Notes under the pieces: generated by a model | What the model saw: only the letters and a program-made list of their open reading frames with translations | Database searches by the model: none | Told to the model about the DNA's origin: nothing | Program-made: the position numbers and the translations under genes | Part shown: positions 30,501-36,643 of the stretch, one piece after another | Position numbering within the stretch: position 1 is the first letter of the stretch | Layout of the letters: every line of letters begins with the position of its first letter | Origin: Candidatus Firestoneibacteriota bacterium | Lineage (GTDB): Bacteria > Oederibacteriota > D2-FULL-39-29 > CAIOVX01 | Length of the DNA stretch: 50,816 nucleotides | Direction: 5' to 3' | Assembly: GCA_903916325.1 (NCBI GenBank) | Contig: CAIWWK010000098.1 | Span: 1-50,816, forward strand

Positions 30501-33500
30501 GGTCAAACCCCAGTCAACTATAGCGTCAGCGGGTTCGTCGGTTTCCCAGTAAATTGTCTCCTGCGTGTCCGTGTAGCCCGTTACCCCTGAAGCCGCTATA
30601 TTTGTTATGGCCGGCGGAGTTGTATCAACCTGCGGATTCTGCGGCAGCCTGTAAATAGGGTCTCCGAAAAACGCCTGAGTCCAATTTAAGTCCGGCATTG
30701 ACATAAAACAGGCTTCGGCAAAAGTGTAACCCTGAAGGAATGCCTGGTCAAAAACACTGTTATAACTGTAGCCGGTGAGATAGGGTTCTGCTGTCGCTCC
30801 AAGCGTTGCAGTGAATCCTTGAAGCAGCATGCGGTTTGTGTACCAGGCGCCGGTCTGCTCCATATTGACCTGCCTGATCTGGTTTGCGGTATATGAGGAG
30901 GAATGGAATCCTACCGCTCCAACCATCGGAGCAAAACAATCGGCATTGACCCCCGTATAATTGCCGTTATATAAAATCATATTGGGACAATATGTCAGCG
31001 AAGGAAATTGACCGAAGAGCCCGCCGTTGGTGTCATAAACATTTTTATATCCAAAAGCATTAAACAATCCCTGGCATTGCACAAGGTTCCACGGAGCGCT
31101 GCTGGCCAGGCCTGCATTATCCACATAGGCAACCCCGCTAGCCGGCAAACCATATTTTTCCGCGTATACCGCCTTATCAACCATCGCAAGACAGATTTCC
31201 GTCGTAGGGCCGTCCAGATGGGTAATCAGGTAGAATGTGTTTGAACCGGAACATACCGGGGAACTGAACCTGTATTCTTTCTGCAAATATGGATTTGAAG
31301 AAAAACTGCCGTAAGGATCGCAGAGATAGGAGTCGATTGCGTTGCTGTCCACCCTATATGGAAGCCCCTTCGCGATTACAATATACCTGACCGTGTTTTT
31401 CAGCGCGCTGCCGTTCGCGTTGAGAGCCGCCAATAGTTGATTTTTTATGGCGAGGTAATCGGCGCCCGTGGAAACAACATTGTCAACCTGGTAGGCGGAA
31501 TAATCGCTGATACCGGTGACCGTGACCACATTTCCCGCCGGAATGTTCCTTTTCTTCGCATAATAATTCGCAATAGTCAAAGATGTCGGACTGTTGGCAT
31601 TGGCCATGATGAGCACCTGGCTCGGGTCTATTGTTGTGTAGTTCGCCGGGACGACAGGCGTCGTGAAATCAGGCCCTGCGCCGGAGCCCCAGGCGTTTGA
31701 ATACCTCAGCCTGTAATGATAGGTGTTTCCGGCGGCAAGTCCGCTCAGCCTGACGGCAAAACCCTGAGAAGAAGTAATCGCGGTAGTCTGCATGCCGTAA
31801 GAGGTTGTAGTCCCGTATTCGACAGTGCAGGTAAAAACGCTTCCGTTGCAGCCGCCCGGCAAACCATAGAGCATCTCGCAGTTTGTCAGATACTTAATGG
31901 AGGCCTTTGAGGTGTCCCAGCCGTCAAACATAAATCGCTTGTCGCTGCCCGCGTAGGCATTGTGGCTTGAGTATTCCCCGTACATAGACTCAAACCCACC
32001 CGGGATGCTGAGGTAATTGCCTTTGGTCTGGCCGCTTCCCCCGGTTGAACAGGGCTGGAAGGCATAAGCGTAGGAACCCAGGGAAGCCGAAATCGCGACT
32101 GAGTGGTTCGTCACCAGCGCCGAATCCGTGACACTGCTCTCGGCAGACCAGGCAAAAGTTGACATTTCCACAAAATTTTTATAATTAAGCTGGCTTGAGG
32201 ACGGAATATCGGTATTCCAGGTAACGGTCAAAGTCGAAGAATTGCCGGTGGACCATTGCACATTGGAAATAGTGGGGGCAACATTAGGGATAACAGTGCC
32301 AGTAGCCACATTTGTGACGCCGTTGTCCACGATTACTGAACCTGACAAATTTTTGATGCCGGTCGCTTTTATGGAAAAGGTTGTTCCCGAGGTCAAGGTA
32401 AGCCCGCTGATAGTCACCGTGTTTGTGGCGCCATTTAAGGTTATTACAGCCCCGGAAAGAGAGACCGGCGTGCCGAGAGGGCACTGAAGGCTATAATTGG
32501 CTTTATTGACCGCATCAGTTGAATTCAAGCCCGTGTTGAATAACAGCAAAACAGCGGCGGTTGTCGCCTGCCCGTTAACAATGGCCGGCGGCGCATTATA
32601 GCCTCTCGCCCCGTATACTATTCCGTTCCCGCTCCTGTAATCCACCCATGACATCAGGGAATCACCTGCTCCGTCAGGCGCTAAAACACCGGAATCCCTG
32701 CTCCCTGCATCGTTGCAGATAGTGGCTCCTGCCTGGCCCCAGAGCAGATTCCCGGAGGCGTCTATTTTTTGCCCCTGGGCTGTGAGACCATCACTAAAAG
32801 ATATTACCGCCCCGCCCGCGCCGTCAGAGACAAGACCGGCATACCACTGATTCTTCCCGTTGTTTGAAACCGCGACGCCTCCCGCAGGCCAGCCAGTGGC
32901 AACGGCGCCGTTCACATCAAGTTTCAGCACATAAAGACTCGTAAAAGCGCCGCCGGTATCCCAACAAATAATCGTTTCTCCGGGCAGGCCCTGAAGCAAT
33001 AGCGGGTCTTGCTGGTTTCCTGACGCGGTGCAGACCGCGCTTCCTCCCGAAGCCCACTTCACGTCGCCTGCTGAATCAACCTTCTGCGCGTAAACATCCC
33101 ACCCTGTGGTTAGCGGAGTGTAAACGCTCCAGGCTAATACTCCCCCTCCGCTGCCGTCTCCGAGCAGGTTGGACCCGTACACTTGATTTGAACTGGTAAC
33201 AACTGTGGTATTGACAGACCAGGTTGCCGCTCCGGAAGCCGGGCCTAAATGCTGCATCAGGTATATGTAGCCCCCTGAATATATCTTCCAGGTTACCACC
33301 GCTCCGCCGGCCCCGTCGCTTTTTATCCGTCCTTCGCTCGGGGTGCCAGTATTGCTGATAGTTACCCCGCCTGCCGTCCAGAGCGCGTTGCCCCCGGAAT
33401 CTAATCTTTGGGCGCTCACCGTGTGCAGGGCATAGTCGCTCCAGCACAGCAGGACCCCGCCGCTGCCGTCGCTCGCTATCCAAGGATCGTTTATGCCGTT

Positions 33501-33941
33501 TGACGCGCCGCTTACCGCTATCCCGTCCGCCGCCCATTTTACATTTCCGGAAGCATCAATCCTCTGCGCGTAAATGGCCGTGCTTGCTCCGCGGCTATCC
33601 TGCCAGGCAATAATAGCCCCCCCCGCCCCGTCTGTTACGATCACGGGCGCGTACTGATTTGCAGTCGCGCCGCAGACAACTGTTCCATCGGCGCCCCAGC
33701 CGGAAACAAGACTGCCGTTTGCATCGCGCCTTTGCGCGTAGATATCATAATTTGTGGAGCCGTTCCGCTGATCCTCCCAGACAATTATGCTCCCGCCCGC
33801 CCCGTCGCTTATCATCTGCGGGTTTGACTGGTCGGATGTAACTGTTGAGGTTAGCGGAAAGGCGGTTGACGGCCAATTGGCGTGGGATATCCCGGCTAGG
33901 GCAGAGAATATCAAACAAAGGAGAGAAAACCTCTTCATCAT
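18534..33941 (-). CDS. Giant (~5,135 aa) multidomain secreted surface protein with C-terminal T9SS/FlgD-like sorting domain
   Basis: Single open frame with signal peptide MMKRFSLLCLIFSALAGISHA. Contains a TIGR03790-like domain, FN3-like modules, TolB-like propeller, IPT/TIG repeats, beta-helix, CHB_HEX_C-like domain and Ig repeats. C-terminus NVNLYPNPYNPNNGVFTF...GQKVASGVYVVLIKGGGTQRMFKLAVQR. Start at either of two adjacent ATGs (33941 or 33938). Confidence 0.9.
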   Translation of the reverse strand: MMKRFSLLCLIFSALAGISHANWPSTAFPLTSTVTSDQSNPQMISDGAGGSIIVWEDQRNGSTNYDIYAQRRDANGSLVSGWGADGTVVCGATANQYAPVIVTDGAGGAIIAWQDSRGASTAIYAQRIDASGNVKWAADGIAVSGASNGINDPWIASDGSGGVLLCWSDYALHTVSAQRLDSGGNALWTAGGVTISNTGTPSEGRIKSDGAGGAVVTWKIYSGGYIYLMQHLGPASGAATWSVNTTVVTSSNQVYGSNLLGDGSGGGVLAWSVYTPLTTGWDVYAQKVDSAGDVKWASGGSAVCTASGNQQDPLLLQGLPGETIICWDTGGAFTSLYVLKLDVNGAVATGWPAGGVAVSNNGKNQWYAGLVSDGAGGAVISFSDGLTAQGQKIDASGNLLWGQAGATICNDAGSRDSGVLAPDGAGDSLMSWVDYRSGNGIVYGARGYNAPPAIVNGQATTAAVLLLFNTGLNSTDAVNKANYSLQCPLGTPVSLSGAVITLNGATNTVTISGLTLTSGTTFSIKATGIKNLSGSVIVDNGVTNVATGTVIPNVAPTISNVQWSTGNSSTLTVTWNTDIPSSSQLNYKNFVEMSTFAWSAESSVTDSALVTNHSVAISASLGSYAYAFQPCSTGGSGQTKGNYLSIPGGFESMYGEYSSHNAYAGSDKRFMFDGWDTSKASIKYLTNCEMLYGLPGGCNGSVFTCTVEYGTTTSYGMQTTAITSSQGFAVRLSGLAAGNTYHYRLRYSNAWGSGAGPDFTTPVVPANYTTIDPSQVLIMANANSPTSLTIANYYAKKRNIPAGNVVTVTGISDYSAYQVDNVVSTGADYLAIKNQLLAALNANGSALKNTVRYIVIAKGLPYRVDSNAIDSYLCDPYGSFSSNPYLQKEYRFSSPVCSGSNTFYLITHLDGPTTEICLAMVDKAVYAEKYGLPASGVAYVDNAGLASSAPWNLVQCQGLFNAFGYKNVYDTNGGLFGQFPSLTYCPNMILYNGNYTGVNADCFAPMVGAVGFHSSSYTANQIRQVNMEQTGAWYTNRMLLQGFTATLGATAEPYLTGYSYNSVFDQAFLQGYTFAEACFMSMPDLNWTQAFFGDPIYRLPQNPQVDTTPPAITNIAASGVTGYTDTQETIYWETDEPADAIVDWGLTSAYGNTTLYDKWMSCRHTETITGLQAGTTYHFRVRSTDPAGNPQASADQTFTTTGAVSPAAPSGLGATSSDSSIILTWTANTETDLQGYKIYRSFAPGTGSKSLIASVGKVTSYTDNGLANGTPYYYMISAFDSLSEGTKSSEATATPAPLSPPANVAAVPGDSIVNLTWDPVLNPLVSGYIISRGTASGVYTTSVTRLGQTTYYRDTGTANSTTYFYAVKTIANSTSANSSEVSVTPSLGLGQPAITATVIYQQGVSPSGTYNGVAGTGTASWDPNTYNWNTGVGYGATYRIGGANDKSKREWLLRFDLGNTYNWGTITGATLALCCSTKSTADTVAARQIIDPDNLGGGFPSGWAICPFYYSTYGGNCIVSGATKAYRRSATLLSDCVYWTNTSTSSVSNNLENSCLAAETGGSQYYSATGWYNHNVTAAVESFRTGSAPNQGWLIYFNNGADLTLNTENNGSTALRPQLKVKYTVQNAGAPNNSNIAASTAMTAATISWTTDLAAKSQVEYGPSSGYGFLTLIDNNLVTTHTVVVTGLSAGSGYHYRVKSDNGSGGLGMSVDATFTTTPAPQTNQVVFDRKPNNYYESDLESEIYKINLDGSNFVRLTNNSAYDYDPSFSADGTRIVFVRADINAYGPYIYIINADGTGEKKVYTAATGTINTPVFSPNGNYMYFRWDDGASTIGLYRINSDGTNLLKLTTGSDWTLALPKPSPNGAKLLYYSAASGNGEVWVMNSDGTRVTNLSNNPAEDRDASWSPDGTRIIFTSNRNGGIQAIYRMNADGANVTLLHSISGETDYYPSYSADGAKIVFLTSPNYFYTMNSDGSNVIQLTNAGGYSTSYLRKPSMAQPQGGDLNPPVLSAVKAVSVTTSAGSIVWNTNKPSNTQAEYGLSASPYDIKTDINTTSVTAHSVALSGLLPATVYHYRVISQDAAGNLTASADNTFTTISTGPVPVINSVMPASATNSNAATFSISGYNFFGGTGSNNVSTVLLNGSTVITLSGYSVLNDSIITGAVLPRGAALGTYDLRIVNGTGISAMTAFTQFILTPPVPRIIDISPGMAVNGGAATLTVNGEGFNAGTGSNSVTCVQLTGTTGTTVTLSSYSVVSYKAMNGVVVPAGTPRGVYHLQISTSAGTSAVSNSNLFIIPPVPAVVSLNPSSGMNSAPTTIYVNGTGFFGGAGSSIVTGVKLGTLSIAFSPASDDSTLPGVVIPGVLRIGTYDISVTTLGGTGVTSAGGKYAVTTTAPLPVVTSLVPPTGSNLGPVTIGINGSNFFGGLGSSTVMAVNLGTMSLVFGAATSDSLIPGVVIPYGIQKGTYDISVTALGGTSLTSIADQYLATTTAPVPAVNSLSVSAGSTYVTVTLNVSGSGFFGSVGSSTVSSVMLGTLSLSYGPASSDSVIPGVVIPPGIALGTYDLTVTALGGTSVTSSSGKYEVFRIVPSVNGLSLNASSNLAPATLNITGSGFFGGIGVNSVNAVNIGPATLYGYSVVSDSSITGAILPAGTPAGTYDLIVTSGGAASQTSSVDKYAISAAAPTVSGLSSAAGSNLSPATITVSGSGFFGGTGSGNVYSVALGPNNISSFSVVNDSSIASVIVPPGLMTGTYDFVVTTGGGSSPTSVSDRYSVTTPLPVLTALSSSIGSGTVTLTVSGVGFFGGIGSSTVSSVKLGTNSLTFGPASSDTALPGVIIPPGIPLGSYYTQVTALGGTSVTSSAGLFTLILGVSGVSPSAITNSSANFISVTGGGFLGGVSSLRLERTSNTVGTPSTTLAASLCNYAITSFSVVSDTLINNILAPSGMTFGTYNARVVSTSNVTSQINSSSVVTVIMLPTVTALSPLTAVNTSSITISTITGTNFAVASYTSGVIVTGIAFDTTSPTVTTVFGGVGTAAITNAIFPAGVRAGIYNVLVSTWSTANAVSSTKFTVSTPAPSVASITPNNGSSSALVTVSVSGTGFFAGSNSADIVSVTLEKASGTLSTIVMSSYSVASDSSISNIIIPAGFEQGSYNLRIKNSTGTMTTALSNTSPVNASTGFMLTSAVSGPAVSAVTPNTGGSTAPATVTIAGSGFFGGTGSPNISALRLVVTSPAIATILLAPSSFTATDDATIVAVIPLGFVANAGTSSSAVTCYAQVTNGGGTNSTSAGGLFYRPAANLLQSVYEVGPGGYPFNTITSAINQMSLDGAYAADMGKPVLVRIHAGTYPETVTLNKTFGVAGGTHPLTIAGALGETAVIDGQNTRPVCITITGAQSFITFSNLSIKNAANGIGLGANATNTTYDSLTITDCLSYGINFSNLFTGGSVVTNCYFKSGALPAWGINTGAKVNTSYTTIINNIFDNTGIQMQATMMVIDGNKLFNQVIPQTASSAGTHLYVTQPTADNYIIRNNMFYNNYPSRSDGIYWSASTATNCAIYNNLFISQSRGPIYSYTNITPFKIYNNTIINGALLNTSTSTNAGSTLLNNIVCYKPVLSNQQLITLTPTSVSNTTINNNCYYIPSGVSGTGGLVSWAGTVYANIASWKASGLGGDTNSIYGDPALVNNNGATPGDYKLTRLSPAKFLGADLSSVFTTDYFGATRDVKWDAGFYESKDAPVVTGVTPVSAAQAAVTTVTITGSGFYGSVGSADVTSVAFDDAGNTQLAIIGALITDTSISGAVVPAGIAGGSYNIKVTTHIGTNSASSQKFGVIGASPVATPVITPASGTYTGAVTITISTATSSATIYYTKDGTTPNGGSTVYSGPFTQSTSATISAVGMLGGMSNSATATSIYTVTALAPVVSGLSVNNGANISPATITVSGYGFFGGAGSSVVSAVKLGTGSLPFSPASSDSTIPGVIIPAGLGLGTYDVTVTTPGGISATTSADKYTVTTPAPTVTALSANNGANTSNVTITVSGSGFFGGVGSNTVSAVMLGTTTLAYSGVSNDSTLPGVVIPSGLSAGTYDVTVTALGGTSATTSADKYTVTSLTPVPVVSGISTNSGSNLVSTSLNITGSGFFGGGSSSIVSGVTLGTTALTAYTASNDSAITGVIIPAGLTIGTYDITVTTSGGISATSSNDRFTVTTTVAAPTISAVTSPTNITTQLLTGTKATIANAIKVNGSATGVSILSSTTWQVSVNLTEGNNSFSVTALDAVGDESAATTTAITLDTIPPAVPVINAVTSPTNVTSQLLTGTKASDAAVIKVNGGTTGVSILSSTTWQASVNLNEGANSFSVTAVDAVGNSSTAATTAILLDTIPPAVPAINAVTSPTNVTTQMLTGTKVTDAAVIKVNGGTTGVSILSSTTWQAAVNLNEGVNNFSVTAVDAVGNESTAATTAITLDTIPPAVLVINAVTSPTNVTTQVLTGTKVTDAAVIKVNGGTTGVSILSSTNWQAAVNLNEGVNNFSVTALDAVGNSSTAATTAITLDTIPPAVPVINAVTSPTNVTTQMLTGTKVTDAAVIKVNGGTTGVSILSSTTWQASVNLSEGNNSFSVTALDAAGNSSTTATTAILLDTIPPSVPIISAVTSPTSITTQLLSGTKATDAASMKVNGSTTGVSIVSSTAWQKTVNLVLGVNNFSVTALDAIGNESAAATTAITVISPVPVISNLSVNTGSNLGATTISITGSGFFGGVNSNTVSSVKLGSQVIPSGPAINDSTITGVVIPLGKAVGVYDITVTALGGISITSASDRFTVTTPAPTVSSLSLTTSSNLTIVTLNVTGSGFFGGINSNTVTAITLGGAGISSFSVTADTAINNVVIPTGIAAGTYDLLVTAAGGTNASSGLQFVVTSSATTVTVSQSSTTTVTVQAADLGHGQIDVEVPAGTFTGTVTLTIKPTASIPAPDRDGLTPCVVGVEITGPVGFTPQQDITINLYYTAAEAAAYEETGFQIGYYDTINNRWVILHSTVYPAERRVEATLRHFTTFAILMMKASANLQNVNLYPNPYNPNNGVFTFANLISDCTISMYTITGIKVKSINVVAGSGITTWDGTNNSGQKVASGVYVVLIKGGGTQRMFKLAVQR
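19789..21336 (-). repeat. Six tandem 258-bp (86-aa) Ig-like repeats inside the giant gene
   Basis: Unit INAVTSPTNVTTQxLTGTKxTDAAVIKVNGGTTGVSILSSTTWQAxVNLNEGxNxFSVTAxDAVGNxSTAATTAITLDTIPPAVP. The DNA marker acatttgt recurs at 20521, 20779 and 21037 (258 bp spacing). Confidence 0.92.
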
Positions 33942-34036
33942 AAGCTCCGCATTGTACTGCAATTTCTATAATTTAGCATAATTCCCTGCAAGCCGTTAAG
34001 TAAATATTATCACATTGCCAGACAATATTATCAATG

Positions 34037-34066
34037 AAAAAGGCCTCCGTTTCCGGAGGCCTTTTA
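34037..34066. terminator. Bidirectional intrinsic terminator upstream of the giant gene
   Basis: AAAAGGCCTCCG-TTTC-CGGAGGCCTTTT: 9-bp GC-rich stem extended by A-T pairs. Confidence 0.85.
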
Positions 34067-34083
34067 GTTTCTTTTGGATACCC

Positions 34084-34551
34084 TTACTTTACAGGTATAT
34101 CAACTACTTTCTTGAACGGCTCGCCGCACTTGGGGCAGAAGCCCGGCAGGCCGGAGGTGATATTATCCGGCACGCAGGTATAGATCACCCTGAATTTTTT
34201 GAGCTTTACGCCTTTGTCAATCGGGCAGTTCCCCGCCTTGCTGGTCGAATAGCCGCAGACCGGGCATTTGAAAGTAAAGCTCTTTGTCTGTTTGATCAGA
34301 TCCTGTTTACAGATCGGGCATTTGCCGGGCGCGAGTGATTCTATCTTTTCGTGCTTCTCGCAGCAATACCGCTCCTCTGTTACACAGTCCTTGTCTTTCA
34401 TCACAGTTTTGTCCGCTGCCTTTACTGCAGGAACAGCTGTTGAAACCGCCGCCGGGGCGGTTCCTGTTGCCGGCGCCGGAGTCTTTGCCGTCTCCGCGGA
34501 AAGAACAAACCCGAACAAAGAAACAATAACCACGACCATAAATGTTCTCAT
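34084..34551 (-). CDS. Secreted zinc-ribbon / heavy-metal-binding-domain-like protein
   Basis: Signal peptide MRTFMVVVIVSLFGFVLSAE; CCEKHEKIESLAPGKCPICKQDLIK, FKCPVCGYS, YTCVPDNITSGLPGFCPKCGEPFKK. Confidence 0.65.
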   Translation of the reverse strand: MRTFMVVVIVSLFGFVLSAETAKTPAPATGTAPAAVSTAVPAVKAADKTVMKDKDCVTEERYCCEKHEKIESLAPGKCPICKQDLIKQTKSFTFKCPVCGYSTSKAGNCPIDKGVKLKKFRVIYTCVPDNITSGLPGFCPKCGEPFKKVVDIPVK

Positions 34552-34563
34552 AATTTCCTCCCT

Positions 34564-35031
34564 TTACTTCCTGTCAGTTAAAGCCCTGCGTATCTCCCTG
34601 TTCACTTCTCTTTTTTTGATAGTCTCTCGCTTGTCAAAATCCTTCTTGCTGCGCCCCAGCCCTATCTCCGCTTTTACCACATTTCCTTTCAGATAGATAC
34701 GGAGAGGAACCAGCGTAAGATTTCCTTCCGTCAGCCTTCCCATCAGGCGGTTAATCTCGCGCCTGTGAAGCAGGAGTTTCCGTTTCCTTTCCGGGTCAAC
34801 ATTGTTATAACTGCCGAATGAATACGGGCTTATATGAACATTATATAGGTAGAGTTCTCCATTGTCAATGCGGGCAAATCCGTCTTTGATATTTACCTTG
34901 CCGTCCCGCGCTGACTTCACTTCTGTTCCCGTAAGAGCCAGCCCCGCCTCATACCTTTCCAGTATTGAGTAATCAAAGGTCGCCTTCCTGTTGGCAGAGA
35001 TCAGTTTCTCAATTATTTTTTCTTCGGTCAC
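34564..35031 (-). CDS. smpB: SsrA-binding protein SmpB
   Basis: NRKATFDYSILERYEAGLALTGTEVKSARDGKVNIKDGFARI; YLKGNVVKAEIGLGRSKKDFDKRETIKKR. Confidence 0.97.
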   Translation of the reverse strand: MTEEKIIEKLISANRKATFDYSILERYEAGLALTGTEVKSARDGKVNIKDGFARIDNGELYLYNVHISPYSFGSYNNVDPERKRKLLLHRREINRLMGRLTEGNLTLVPLRIYLKGNVVKAEIGLGRSKKDFDKRETIKKREVNREIRRALTDRK

Positions 35032-35807
35032 GCAAACCTCGTAAGAGCCGCCACGCTTTGCAGCACATAATCAGGATGAAACTTTGTTGGTATCTTTTTC
35101 AGGTCTTTCCTTGTGGTAATCCCGGTCAACACAAGCGCTGTCTTAACCCCGGCATTCCTTCCGAAGAGAATGTCGGTTTCATACCTGTCCCCTACTACAA
35201 GTGTTTCTTTGGTGCCATAACCGGTATTCTCAAGCAGCTTTTCAAGCATATATGTGCCGGGCTTCCCGACCACAAGAGCCTCTTTCCCTGACGCGGCTTC
35301 AACCGAAGCGACTATGCTCCCGCAGCCCGGGAATACCGTGTTGTTTGCTCCGGGGTAGGTAGCGTCTTTGTTTGTAGCCAGCAGGTTGGCTCCGCCCAGG
35401 ATGAATTGCTGGGCCGCGAGCAATTTTTTAAAACTGAACTGCCTGTCAAGACCCACAACGACAAAATCGATTCCTTTCACGGAGTGATTCTCACCGATTA
35501 TGAGGGTGCCGGTTTTTCTGATTTCATCCCTCAGCCCTTTCGAGCCTATTACAAATACCTTTTTTGCCTTCTTCTTCCTGAGAAATTCGCCTGCAGCATA
35601 GGCCGCACACATTATCTCTTCAAGTTTGACATTGAAACCCATTCCGCGGAGCTTCTTTTTGTACTGCTCCCTTGAAAGCAGCGCGTTATTGGTAGCATAA
35701 GTTACCTTGTGCCCTTTGTCCTGCAGGTACGCAAGTGTTTCCACAGCTCCTTTTACTACCTGGGACTCCCTGTAAATACAACCGTCAAGATCAAGAACAA
35801 AGAGCAT
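35028..35807 (-). CDS. HAD-IIA family hydrolase (NagD-like)
   Basis: MLFVLDLDGCIYRESQVVKGAVETL; VTYATNNALLSR; VGKPGTYMLEKLL; VVGDRYETDILFGRNAGVKTALVLTG. Start at 35807 gives a TAATG junction with the PHP gene. Confidence 0.9.
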   Translation of the reverse strand: MLFVLDLDGCIYRESQVVKGAVETLAYLQDKGHKVTYATNNALLSREQYKKKLRGMGFNVKLEEIMCAAYAAGEFLRKKKAKKVFVIGSKGLRDEIRKTGTLIIGENHSVKGIDFVVVGLDRQFSFKKLLAAQQFILGGANLLATNKDATYPGANNTVFPGCGSIVASVEAASGKEALVVGKPGTYMLEKLLENTGYGTKETLVVGDRYETDILFGRNAGVKTALVLTGITTRKDLKKIPTKFHPDYVLQSVAALTRFA

Positions 35808-36643
35808 TATCTGCCTCCGGCCTTCAGCCTTAGCTGTTCCACATATTCGTACGGGATAAGGATTGTTCCGAGGAGCATCTTGTTCTTGCTCATACCGTGA
35901 CAATCCGAACCGCCTGTCATCACCAGGCCGTTCGCCTGGGCCATGTTCCTGTACCTTTCCACAGCGGCGGTATTATGCTCTGTGTGATAGACTTCTATTC
36001 CGTCAAGGCCCATCGGTATCATACTCTTAACCAATTCGTCGTTATTGAGCACCACCGGATGCGCCAGCACGGCAACTCCGCCGGCGGCCTTTATCATCTT
36101 AATAACCTCAAGCGGACTCATTTTGTGCTTGCCAACATAAGCAGGTCCGTTTTGGCCGATGTAGCGTCTGAACGCGTCTCCGATGGTTGAGACATGCTTC
36201 GCGTCTTTCAGAGCGCGGGCGATGTGAAGCCTGCCCACGGAAGTGTAGGATTCCGTCAGCTTAAGCACATCCTCGAGTTCAAGGTTCACATTCTGCCCCT
36301 TAAGTTTCTGGATTATGAGTTTTGCCCTTTCGAGCCTTGATTCCCGGAGCATCTTTAGAGTCGCGGCAAAAGCCGGGTCCTTGTGATTGATAAAATACCC
36401 GAGGATGTGTATCTCTGCCTGGCCTTCTTCAGCGGACAGCTCTATGCCTGGAATGACTTCTATGCCTGCTTCCTTCCCGAGCAGAAGCGCCCGGTCAAGA
36501 GAATCAACCGTATCGTGATCGGTTATGCCGACCGCCGAAAGGCCGACAAGCTTGGCGTTTAGTATTACCTCGTCCGGGCTGAAAGTTGAATCCGAAGCAT
36601 TGGTGTGCACGTGCAAATCAGCGTAACCGTTTTTTATGGTCAT
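35807..36643 (-). CDS. PHP-domain phosphoesterase
   Basis: ADLHVHTNASDSTFSPDEVI; VGITDHDTVDSL; GGVAVLAHPVV; MTGGSDCHG. Confidence 0.92.
   Translation of the reverse strand: MTIKNGYADLHVHTNASDSTFSPDEVILNAKLVGLSAVGITDHDTVDSLDRALLLGKEAGIEVIPGIELSAEEGQAEIHILGYFINHKDPAFAATLKMLRESRLERAKLIIQKLKGQNVNLELEDVLKLTESYTSVGRLHIARALKDAKHVSTIGDAFRRYIGQNGPAYVGKHKMSPLEVIKMIKAAGGVAVLAHPVVLNNDELVKSMIPMGLDGIEVYHTEHNTAAVERYRNMAQANGLVMTGGSDCHGMSKNKMLLGTILIPYEYVEQLRLKAGGR

Noticed and set aside
18534-33941. Possible assembly chimera or multiple fused genes
   Set aside because: The frame is continuous with no internal signal peptide, stop or RBS, and modules alternate naturally. Cannot be excluded without reads, so kept as a check in the finding.
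35807-35903. Longest-ORF N-terminal extension of the HAD-IIA protein (MSRYEQEQDAPRNN...)
   Set aside because: Lies within the PHP gene. HAD motif I starts at MLFVLDLDGC with a TAATG coupled junction at 35807.
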